Source of the DNA: Patescibacteria group bacterium
GTDB taxonomy: Bacteria; Patescibacteriota; Patescibacteriia; SCPX01
Assembly (NCBI GenBank): GCA_004298615.1
Contig: SCPX01000059.1
Location: 1-52,638 of the forward strand
Reading direction: 5' to 3'
DNA: 52,638 nt
Of this stretch, positions 34,518-40,690 are shown one piece after another; position 1 is the stretch's first letter, and every line of letters starts with the position of its first letter. The notes beneath the pieces are model-generated. The model was given only the letters and a program-made list of their open reading frames with translations, was not told the DNA's origin and did not search any database. The position numbers were made by a program, and so were the translations under genes.

Positions 34518-34904
34518 ATGAAAAAGAAAATTGAAAAATATATTGAAAAATACGATAAGAAAATCTCGGCCGCCGCAATAATAACGGTCCCGATTTTTTT
34601 CTTGGAAACATACATCGCGCTTCCTAATTATTTATACATCGCCTTTGAAGTGTTTTCGTGGACGGTATGGGTTGTTTTGATAGTTGAATTGGCGCTGAAG
34701 TGGTACGCGATCAACGGCCTTACTACCAAACAATTTTTAAAAGAAAACGCGCTTGACTTAATCATCTTGATAATGCCCTTAATCAGAACACTGGAATTTA
34801 TGAAAGTGCTCAAGCTGTCAAAACTTGTTCAGCATCTGGAAAGCGTCATAACAATGAAAGATGCCAAAAAAATTATCAGTCTGCGGAGATTATTCGGCGC
34901 TTAA
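34518..34904 (+). CDS. voltage-sensor-like membrane protein without pore
   Basis: A 128-residue protein with four predicted helices resembling S1-S4 of voltage-gated channels. S1 is about 18-35. S2 (about 40-63) has a Glu then Lys in IVELALKWY. S3 starts ENALDLIILIM with the Asp of the charge-transfer centre. S4-like IRTLEFMKVLKLSK has Arg/Lys residues at about every third to fourth position. The protein ends 25 residues later (SLRRLFGA), with no S5-P-S6 or selectivity filter. It could be a proton-channel-like or sensor-only protein, or a channel remnant. A good terminator follows. The family call is inference from pattern. Confidence 0.55.
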   Translation: MKKKIEKYIEKYDKKISAAAIITVPIFFLETYIALPNYLYIAFEVFSWTVWVVLIVELALKWYAINGLTTKQFLKENALDLIILIMPLIRTLEFMKVLKLSKLVQHLESVITMKDAKKIISLRRLFGA

Positions 34905-34924
34905 TTCGCTAATAATTAAATCCC

Positions 34925-34953
34925 AAATCCCCTCTTTCCGGAGGGGATTTTTT
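34925..34953 (+). terminator. terminator of the voltage-sensor-like gene
   Basis: AAATCCCCTC (34925-34934) pairs perfectly with GAGGGGATTT (34941-34950) across a six-base loop and runs into a T-rich tail. Confidence 0.85.
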
Positions 34954-34982
34954 AATTATTATCCAGGGTAAGCTGCAAAATT

Positions 34983-35384
34983 TTAATGCCTGGAGTTATC
35001 CAGATGGAATTTTATCTTTTCAATCAAATCGCTCGGCGTATAGTGAATTTTGACAAAATAATCGGCGGCTCCGAGAGCGAGTCCCTTTTCCACTTCATCT
35101 CGTTGGCCGAGATTTGACAATATAATTATCGGAATATTCTTCGTCCGCTCGTCTTGTTTCAATAGCTTGATCGCATCAAATCCGTCCATTACGGGCATGA
35201 TAAGATCCATCATTATCAAATCGGGCTTTACTTTGATGACCGCGCCAACCGGATCCGAGGTGGGACTTTCATAAACTGCAACTTCATAACCTTCAATCTT
35301 TAGTTTTGTTCCATACAAACCGGAATGAGACGCATCATCTTCAAAGTACATTATTTTATATTTTCTATTTTGCGAATCAGCCAT
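34983..35384 (-). CDS. single-domain response regulator
   Basis: A 133-residue receiver domain: acidic pocket YFEDD near residue 13, phospho-accepting Asp60 in LIMMDLIMP, switch Ser in IILSNLG and Lys112 in YFVKI. There is no output domain. No kinase gene is adjacent; the intact kinase in the window is 14 kb away. It shares the SNLGQRDEVEK-like segment with the receiver at 20901, so the two are probably paralogues. The start is the first ATG (MADSQN). Confidence 0.92.
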   Translation of the reverse strand: MADSQNRKYKIMYFEDDASHSGLYGTKLKIEGYEVAVYESPTSDPVGAVIKVKPDLIMMDLIMPVMDGFDAIKLLKQDERTKNIPIIILSNLGQRDEVEKGLALGAADYFVKIHYTPSDLIEKIKFHLDNSRH

Positions 35385-35420
35385 AATTGATATTAATGAA
35401 TAATGTAAACGGAGCGCTTG

Positions 35421-35446
35421 TCCGCCGAAGTTTTAACGAAGGCGGA
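35421..35446. repeat. short hairpin repeat TCCGCC...GGCGGA
   Basis: TCCGCC (35421-35426) and GGCGGA (35441-35446) form a perfect 6-bp stem around GAAGTTTTAACGAA. A related GC-rich palindrome occurs near 36846-36886. Hairpins of this type are commonly dispersed in Patescibacteria genomes (general knowledge). Confidence 0.5.
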
Positions 35447-35486
35447 AATTAGAGAAATGATAAAACTTTCAAGATAATTGGAATAT

Positions 35487-35582
35487 GCTGTTTTAGAAGC
35501 GATCGTTGGAATGACCACACTTTTTGGATTTCAATTTAAGGTGTCGTTATAGCAACGATCGTTGGAATAACAGCACTTTTTT
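35487..35582. repeat. hairpin repeat element, copy 1 (two 36-nt repeats)
   Basis: Contains two 36-nt direct repeats (35490-35525 and 35546-35581), each with GTTWTAG near its start, a CGATCGTT core and a CACTTTTT end, separated by 20 bases. Because the core is palindromic, the whole unit is also an imperfect inverted repeat, bounded by GCTGTT and AACAGC with an ACAC/GTGT inner stem. A second copy lies at 36218-36310 in the same orientation. The Cas2-like gene sits between them. Confidence 0.85.
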
Positions 35583-35600
35583 CAGATTGCAATAGATGGG

Positions 35601-36194
35601 TTATCGCAAACGAAAATGATGTTTTAAATCCAAATCAATATCCGTCTCTTTTGCGAGAATAAATCTTATATATGGCCGGAGCCCAAAAACCTCCGCAATA
35701 AAATCAATTTCATCTTTGCAGGCATACGGATAAATAAAAACGCTCTTTTGCATAGAGTAAAATCCCAAATGTTTTAATTTTGCCGCAAGAGCGTTGCGTC
35801 CCCGCTTGAGATCCTCCGGTATGTCAAAAATAACCATTCGCCACGCTCTATCCCAATAATTAGGCTTCTTAATCCTCATCGTCTTTAGATTATACTCAAG
35901 CGCCTTGCGTTTCCCATTTTCAGACAGAATCATAATACCGGTCCCATCGCTTTTTTCTTTATAACTAATCATTTTGGATTGATAAAGTTTTCGTATCGCG
36001 CTATGGAGTGAGCGCCTGTTTATTTCTTCCCACTCCTTTGCCATCCCGCGCATGATGCGAAAATGTTTATTCGGATAACTTGTTAGTCCCAGCGCCAATC
36101 CGCCTATTAAAAGTAAGAGAACCTTCTGCATTATTGGTCCGATTTTCGTGCGCGCCGGAAGCGCAGAATGATTATTTTCTTTATTATTCTTCAT
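35601..36194 (-). CDS. winged-helix/Cas2-fold protein (PaaX-like)
   Basis: I take the ATG at 36194 (MKNNKENN), giving 197 aa; the ORF-track start lies inside repeat copy 2. The N-terminal half has a hydrophobic segment (VLLLLIGGLALGL) followed by a winged-helix-like region ending SAIRKLYQSKMISYKEK. The C-terminal half matches the Cas2 fold: WRMVIFDIPEDLKRGRNAL with the conserved Asp, then LGFYSMQKSVFIYP. This HTH-plus-Cas2 layout is that of PaaX-like proteins, abundant in Patescibacteria. It is flanked on both sides by the ~90-bp repeat elements, and its -35 box lies inside copy 2. It could be a repressor of these sites or a nuclease-like factor acting on them. No cas1 or effector gene is present. 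Confidence 0.8.
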   Translation of the reverse strand: MKNNKENNHSALPARTKIGPIMQKVLLLLIGGLALGLTSYPNKHFRIMRGMAKEWEEINRRSLHSAIRKLYQSKMISYKEKSDGTGIMILSENGKRKALEYNLKTMRIKKPNYWDRAWRMVIFDIPEDLKRGRNALAAKLKHLGFYSMQKSVFIYPYACKDEIDFIAEVFGLRPYIRFILAKETDIDLDLKHHFRLR

Positions 36195-36201
36195 ATATCC
36201 A

Positions 36202-36230
36202 ATCTTACCACATAACTGCTGTTTTAGCAA
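36202..36230 (-). promoter_or_regulatory. promoter of the Cas2-like gene, -35 inside repeat 2a
   Basis: TTGCTA (complement of 36225-36230), 17 bases, TAAGAT (complement of 36202-36207), then seven bases to the ATG, so leaderless. The -35 box overlaps the left edge of the palindrome AACGATCGTT (36229-36238). A protein bound there would block polymerase. Confidence 0.55.
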
Positions 36231-36310
36231 CGATCGTTTGAATACCCACACTTTTTGGTTAAGTGCCAAAGTGTCGTTATAGCAACGATCGTCGGATAAA
36301 CAGCACTTTT
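36218..36310. repeat. hairpin repeat element, copy 2 (two 36-nt repeats)
   Basis: Repeats at 36221-36256 and 36276-36311, separated by 19 bases that begin GG and end GTGTC, as in copy 1. The shared 20-mer of the second repeats is GTTATAGCAACGATCGTYGG. Folding gives GCTGTTT ... ACGATCGTT ... ACACTTT/AAAGTGT ... AACGATCGT ... AAACAGC. The start and promoter of the Cas2-like gene lie at its left edge. Confidence 0.85.
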
Positions 36311-36340
36311 ATACTTTTTTAACTCGCATATTCGCGCGAA

Positions 36341-36811
36341 TTAGAGATTGAATAATGCCTGCTTGATTGCGGACGCAAGTTTTTCCGGCTCGTCGGTGCC
36401 GATGCGATAGATTTTTCCGTTTTTCATAGTGAGTTCAATCGCGTCAAAACCGGAAACATTAAAAATCCACATCTTCGGCCAGAACCACAATCGGATACCC
36501 CAGCCGTAATACCACTGATTTTTTACTTTCTTGACCGCCGCGATTTCGCTTATCGGTAACTTTTTGCGGAAAACGCCCCAACCAAAACGAATTTTCAAAA
36601 ATTGTTTGTCAATAAAGACGGTGAGCGTCGAAAACGACGCAAGAATAAACAGAATAAGTGCCATTATGGCGGTAATGGCAAAATTGGTGCCGGAGTAGTT
36701 CGAAGGAGGTTCAGCCCTGGCCGTAATCTGAATCCACGCAAAAAACACCAGCACGACAAGCGTGATAAGCAGCATCAGGTAACCAATTTGAGTGTGTTTG
36801 TAGTGTTCCAT
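36341..36811 (-). CDS. membrane protein with PH-like domain
   Basis: A 156-residue protein with two membrane helices (about 8-27 and 44-68). A cytoplasmic domain follows with alternating beta pattern: FIDKQFLKIRFGWGVF, ISEIAAVKKVKNQWYYGWGIR, then FDAIELTMKNGKIYRIGTDEPEKLASAI. This resembles bacterial PH-like domains (strand-rich, ending in a helix and a di-acidic turn). Function unknown. It stands alone between the Cas2-like locus and a hairpin-rich spacer. Confidence 0.7.
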   Translation of the reverse strand: MEHYKHTQIGYLMLLITLVVLVFFAWIQITARAEPPSNYSGTNFAITAIMALILFILASFSTLTVFIDKQFLKIRFGWGVFRKKLPISEIAAVKKVKNQWYYGWGIRLWFWPKMWIFNVSGFDAIELTMKNGKIYRIGTDEPEKLASAIKQALFNL

Positions 36812-37041
36812 GTTATTAATTCAACTTTCTATGTTCATATAATTTCCCCGCCTACGCCGAGGCTTCAGCGGGCAGGTCGGACGGGGAGATGTCGCCAAGT
36901 ATCTCGTGCGGAAAGCCTGCCCCGTAATCGGCTTTGCCGTACTATCGGGGATTTGATTTTCATAAAAATATTTTACCCGCCCTCGCTTTCCGCCGCCGCC
37001 GAATTTAATATTTTGCTTTGCAAAATACGCCGCCTTTTTTT
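36812..37041. other. hairpin-rich intergenic spacer, no gene
   Basis: No credible coding frame. It contains several palindromes: a GC-rich CCGCC...GGCGG-like block near 36846-36886, CCCCG...CGGGG near 36921-36952 and ATTTTGC-TTT-GCAAAAT near 37010-37026. It looks like dispersed-repeat debris at the border of the restriction-like island. Confidence 0.5.
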
Positions 37042-37581
37042 CTATTTATATTTTAATACCACAGACCCAATTCTTTTATTAATAAATATTGCATATTTAT
37101 AACGACTACTATTTTCACATTCTACCGCAATTTTTATAGGAATATTTATATCAAATTCTATCTCAGAAGTATTAACTTCTTTTAAGAAATGTTTGCAAAA
37201 TGAATCCCAATTTAACAAAGGATTGACTGATATATTTTTATCATTAACAAGTCTCCCAATGTCAGCTTTTAATTTTTTGAAATTAAATATATCATCTACA
37301 TATTTTTTAATATTGCTAAGAATTTGTTTGTTCGATTTACCTAAAATTAAATTGGGTGATTATAAAGATGATAAAAATTCAAGTGATGATTTTCTATCTA
37401 ATTTGGGGTGAACTATCCAGTTACAGTATACATACAGCGTTTCGTATTTTGAAGTTAGATTTTCATTGTCAATAATCTTGCGGGCAGTAATCAGAAAATA
37501 TACAACCTCTTGTCCGCTATTAAATAGCGAATTATTTGGTATATTTGTTCTTAAATTATCCAACAATACTTGTTTATCCAT
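37042..37581 (-). pseudogene. unknown gene interrupted by one in-frame TAA
   Basis: The frame starts MDKQVLLDNL at 37581 and reaches TAA at 37360-37362 after 73 codons. The same frame then continues without a break for a further 105 codons to a TAG at 37042, with protein-like composition (SPNLILGKSNKQILSNIKKY onward). One base change would restore a 179-residue protein, giving a nonsense-interrupted gene. It could also be two short genes, but the second part lacks a convincing start. No family recognised. It is third in the operon after the methyltransferase and DUF262-HNH genes, ten bases after the latter, and strongly AT-rich compared with the core genes. Confidence 0.65.
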
Positions 37582-37590
37582 AAATAGATT

Positions 37591-38700
37591 TTATATCCCC
37601 GATTTGGTTCGATTGTGATCCTTACATAACATTTGGCAATTCTCTGCAACCGTTTTTCCGCCTTCATGCCAAGGTTTAATATGATCGGCTTCCATTTCGG
37701 AAATATCCCATTGTTTTTTGTCTTTTTTCTGCTTTTTACAAAATGGACAAATGCCATTTTGTCGCTCGTACGCTTCGCGCTTCATTTTGTCTGTAAAGGC
37801 GCGAATTGAAAGGTGTCTTTCTTGCCCGGTCAAAACATACGGATAAATACCGGACTTTTTGGTAACATCTTCGTCTTGCATTAACTCTTTAACTTCGGCT
37901 TCCAGTTTTGTGGCATTTAACTTCTCATTTTTGAATTGGTTGCATAACTCACCCCAACTCACGCTCGCCATTTCTTTTCGATAACTGGGAAAGGTTTTTC
38001 GCACCCAAGCGATTACATCTTGGAAATAATTCCACAGCTCATCAGCTTTTTTGTCGTGCTGATGTTTGGCCATATAATCTTCTATCTTGCCGTCGTTGAT
38101 CCACGAAAGCGCGGTCTCTAAATACTCTTGCCTGATTGGCGAACCACTGACTAATTGTCCGCCGTCGTTTGCCAAAAGATATGCCGCGCAATGTGTTTTG
38201 CTAAACTTTAGTTTCGCGTCGCTCAACCACGGCCCAGTATAGACCGCATTACGGATTTCTTGGTCGGTCAATTTTTCTCCGGCAATGTTAATAATTCTAA
38301 ACCAGTCCAGCCGCTCTTTGTCTGTGCCTTCGCAGAAGTAAATCATCAGTTCATAATCCAAAATCTGTTTTTGTTCTTCGTCGGTTAGATTATGAAAAAA
38401 GCGGTCGTTCAACGAAAAATCGCCATTCACATATTGCCCGATGCTAATAGTGCGCTGTTGGCCGTCCAGTACTTCATAGCCGCCATCTTCTCTGATCATC
38501 CAATACATCACATTCAGCGGAAAGCTGTTTTTGATTGTTTCTATCACGGCATTGCGTTGCTTTTCCTTGTACACAAACTCACGCTGATATTTTGGACGAA
38601 TATCAAGTTTGCCGTCGTAAGCCACAACGCCCTCCTCGGCGCCATCTTTATAGCCAACTATTACTTTGCGGATTGTAATTTTATGCAGATCAATTTTCAT
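37591..38700 (-). CDS. DUF262-HNH nuclease, restriction-like
   Basis: A 369-residue two-domain protein. The N-terminal DUF262 domain (about 30-150) has the signature VLDGQQRTISI and FRIINIAGEKLTDQEIRNA. DUF262 is ParB-like and NTP-linked in GmrSD-type modification-dependent nucleases. The C-terminal HNH domain (about 320-369) has CPFCKKQ, EADHIKPWHEGG and NCQMLCKDHNRTK, with the zinc Cys and catalytic His intact. It is one base downstream of the methyltransferase frame, so the pair resembles a restriction-modification or defence unit. The nuclease itself shows no lesion. Confidence 0.88.
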   Translation of the reverse strand: MKIDLHKITIRKVIVGYKDGAEEGVVAYDGKLDIRPKYQREFVYKEKQRNAVIETIKNSFPLNVMYWMIREDGGYEVLDGQQRTISIGQYVNGDFSLNDRFFHNLTDEEQKQILDYELMIYFCEGTDKERLDWFRIINIAGEKLTDQEIRNAVYTGPWLSDAKLKFSKTHCAAYLLANDGGQLVSGSPIRQEYLETALSWINDGKIEDYMAKHQHDKKADELWNYFQDVIAWVRKTFPSYRKEMASVSWGELCNQFKNEKLNATKLEAEVKELMQDEDVTKKSGIYPYVLTGQERHLSIRAFTDKMKREAYERQNGICPFCKKQKKDKKQWDISEMEADHIKPWHEGGKTVAENCQMLCKDHNRTKSGI

Positions 38701-38701
38701 A

Positions 38702-39733
38702 TTATTTTTTAACTTTCTTATTTTTTACAATAATTCTAAAATAGGTATATTTGCCATTTATTGATAAATCTTTATTATCATTGCCTTTTCTAAATCTTAC
38801 AATTTTAAACTGTTCAGGATTATATTTATCGATAAAAGTAATTGGTACGCCGATATATCCAGCATAATCATAAGGAATATCTGTGTATTTGTTTACATTA
38901 ATTGCATCATAATTATCATATTTTGGGTACTCTTCGGGTTTATATTTTTTATAAAGAGTAATGTCTTGCTTATGTTTTTCAACTTCAAGATTTGTAAATC
39001 AACACGATGTTGAAACTCGCGCAATTTTTTTGCCACTTTTGTCAATATGATGAAAATGTTCCCAATCATCTGGCACTACAAAAAACATACCAACATTAAA
39101 ATTGGTGTAGCCTGTGCGAAATTTATCTTCTTTAATTAATTTAAAAATCTCTTTATAAGTTAGAGAATTCGTGTTGCCTATAATCAAAAACTTTTTTTCA
39201 TATTCCACAAGCTGAGCGACGTATTCACGAAATAGAGAAAATGGTGGATTGGTCACGACGATATTTGCCTCCTTTAGTAATTCAATACATTCCTTGCTAC
39301 GAAAATCGCCGTTACCGCGCAGGGAGGTTGCGGTGTTTCTGTCGTGCTTTAACAGATACTCTACATCGTCAATGTTAACTGCGCCGTCGCCGTCGGTATC
39401 CGGTACTTCTTTGATTTCTATTTTAAACGGCTCTTTGCCCGATGGTTTTAGCCCCTCTACTTCAAACAACGGAAGCTGTCCACCGACAATCGGCGATTTT
39501 ACATAACTCGTCGTGATGAGTTTCTTCAATCCAAGCGCATTGAAATTAGCGGCAAAGTATTTGAAAAAATTGCTCTCAAATGGATCATCGCAATTACAAT
39601 AGACAACCTTGCCCCGAAATTGGTCCTTGTAATGTTTAAGTTCGTTTTCAATATCAACAAGCTGGGTATAAAACTCGTCTTTCTTCGCTTGGCTTGCCTT
39701 ATGTAAATTTTTATTTAAAGATTTGGTTTTCAT
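38702..39733 (-). pseudogene. EcoRI-family adenine methyltransferase interrupted by in-frame TGA
   Basis: The ORF track stops at TGA (38999-39001) after 244 codons. The same frame continues for 98 more codons to TAA at 38702, in family-like sequence (YAGYIGVPITFIDKYNPEQF). Hallmarks before the stop are KDEFYTQLVDIENEL, VVYCNCDDPFESNFFKYF and catalytic motif IV in IVVTNPPFSLF. The TGA falls between Cys and FTNLE, where I recall relatives having Trp (CWFTNL), so a TGG-to-TGA change is the simplest reading. The full frame of 343 codons fits the EcoRI-type family. It would modify adenine in the site cut by a partner nuclease. Alternatives are readthrough or a sequencing error. Confidence 0.85.
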
Positions 39734-39822
39734 AAAATTATTTAAATAATTTAGCCACCTCGCAATTATGCCGCATTGGCATAAACGGGGCGAGCCGGTG
39801 AGTTCTAGTATTTTCTTTTATT

Positions 39823-39852
39823 TACTATACTAAAAATCCACCCGAAATTCAA
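39823..39852 (-). promoter_or_regulatory. promoter of the methyltransferase-nuclease operon
   Basis: TTGAAT (complement of 39847-39852), 18 bases, TATAGT (complement of 39823-39828). The -35 box lies inside direct-repeat copy 1. Confidence 0.5.
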
Positions 39853-39862
39853 GCGGATTTGA
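39831..39862. repeat. ~31-nt direct repeat, copy 1
   Basis: Begins AAAAATCCAC and ends ATTCAAGCGGATTTGA. Nearly identical to 40594-40624 (about three differences, one an indel) in the same orientation. Each copy can fold through AAATCC/GGATTT. The two copies bracket the 177-aa gene. Confidence 0.8.
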
Positions 39863-39865
39863 TAA

Positions 39866-39897
39866 TATAAAACCCGCAAGCGTGAGATGCCTGCGGG
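39866..39897 (-). terminator. terminator of the 177-aa gene
   Basis: On the minus strand CCCGCA ... TGCGGG (complement of 39873-39897) forms a 6-bp stem followed by TTTTATATT. It lies 26 bases beyond the stop at 39924. Confidence 0.7.
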
Positions 39898-39923
39898 CGA
39901 AGCGTTGGGTCTGAAAATCGGCA

Positions 39924-40457
39924 TTAGAGCAAGCCGGCTAATCGATCGTAGAGATCGGGCAGCTTTTCGATTCGGTCCCATTTGTTTTCACGCATAATAT
40001 TGAGAATATTTTCCGCGAGAAAAAAGATAATGAGTCTGGCCGCCTCTTCATAGCTCATAACGCGCTTGATTTTATAATTTACACCGTCCCAATCCAAAAC
40101 GCGGTCAATGCCGAACACAAGTTCGTGCATCAGATTGGATTTGTTAAGCGAGGCAATAAAATCAGTCGCGTCAAGAAGCGGCGGCACTTTTTTCAAAAAC
40201 AAACTGGTATCGCTCACGGTGAAGCAGTCATCAGGCACGCCGTCTATTGCAGTCCCATGGGCCATCATATTGGCGTATAAGATATCGCCTTCATCGTCGT
40301 CGTACTCAAAATCGGCTTCTCTCAATATTCTCTTTGAAGCTTTTTGCGCGAATTCTAAAATGATATTCGCCTTGTGTTTCGATCGTTCTACGGCGCTTGT
40401 GTCTTTTGGTATACTTCGAAGCTCGGATATTAAATAGCTGATTGTCTGACTTATCAT
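39924..40457 (-). CDS. hypothetical protein bracketed by direct repeats
   Basis: A 177-residue soluble, mostly helical protein with no transmembrane segment. An acidic patch FEYDDDEGD lies near residue 50, and the C-terminal third is hydrophobic-helical (EEAARLIIFFLAENILNIM). The start is supported by a GGGGA Shine-Dalgarno sequence, better than those of neighbouring core genes. It has its own promoter (40561-40589) and terminator (39866-39897) and is flanked by the ~31-nt repeats, so it is a self-contained insertion-like unit. I do not recognise the family. Position beside a restriction-like operon makes a defence or regulatory role possible, but nothing in the sequence shows it. Confidence 0.75.
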   Translation of the reverse strand: MISQTISYLISELRSIPKDTSAVERSKHKANIILEFAQKASKRILREADFEYDDDEGDILYANMMAHGTAIDGVPDDCFTVSDTSLFLKKVPPLLDATDFIASLNKSNLMHELVFGIDRVLDWDGVNYKIKRVMSYEEAARLIIFFLAENILNIMRENKWDRIEKLPDLYDRLAGLL

Positions 40458-40560
40458 GTCTTTCCCCTTTCATGTTTGTCGGTTTATTGTGTGTTTTTCT
40501 ACTCCCCAATTATCAAAAAATGATTGATTTGCAAAATTTAAAGAACTGTCCATTACCTGC

Positions 40561-40589
40561 ATATTAGTATGTTTGTCCGCAGCTGTCAA
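40561..40589 (-). promoter_or_regulatory. promoter of the 177-aa gene
   Basis: TTGACA (complement of 40584-40589), 17 bases, TAATAT (complement of 40561-40566). It lies four bases from direct-repeat copy 2 and gives a leader of about 97 bases. Confidence 0.65.
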
Positions 40590-40593
40590 TATG

Positions 40594-40624
40594 AAAAATC
40601 CACTCCGGATTCAAGCGGATTTGA
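40594..40624. repeat. ~31-nt direct repeat, copy 2
   Basis: AAAAATCCACTCCGG followed by ATTCAAGCGGATTTGA, same orientation as copy 1 at 39831-39862. It lies between the ABC-transporter 3' end and the promoter of the 177-aa gene. Confidence 0.8.
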
Positions 40625-40635
40625 GAGTTGACAAA

Positions 40636-40667
40636 GAGGCGTTTTGTACAGCGCCTCGCTTTTTTTT
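40636..40667 (+). terminator. terminator-like hairpin with T8
   Basis: GAGGCG (40636-40641) pairs with CGCCTC (40652-40657), then GC and eight T residues on the plus strand. No plus-strand gene precedes it; on the minus strand it has only a weak TTTG tail after the ABC-transporter gene. It may protect against readthrough or belong to the repeat-bracketed unit. Confidence 0.55.
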
Positions 40668-40690
40668 GAAATCGCGCAATCCTTGCCGCA

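Noticed and set aside
35487-36311. CRISPR array
   Set aside because: There are only two pairs of repeats, the 19-20-nt middles are similar to each other rather than unique, and no cas1 or effector gene is nearby. A hairpin or operator element fits better.
36602-37102. 166-aa plus-strand ORF
   Set aside because: Overlaps the PH-like membrane gene antisense and runs through hairpin-rich spacer; composition is not protein-like.
37193-37411. 72-aa plus-strand ORF
   Set aside because: Antisense to the nonsense-interrupted gene, whose frame is far more protein-like.
38999-39001. Genome-wide TGA recoding (as Gly or Trp) to explain the interrupted methyltransferase
   Set aside because: def and fmt end at TGA exactly where their families end, so TGA is an ordinary stop here; the neighbouring lesion is TAA.
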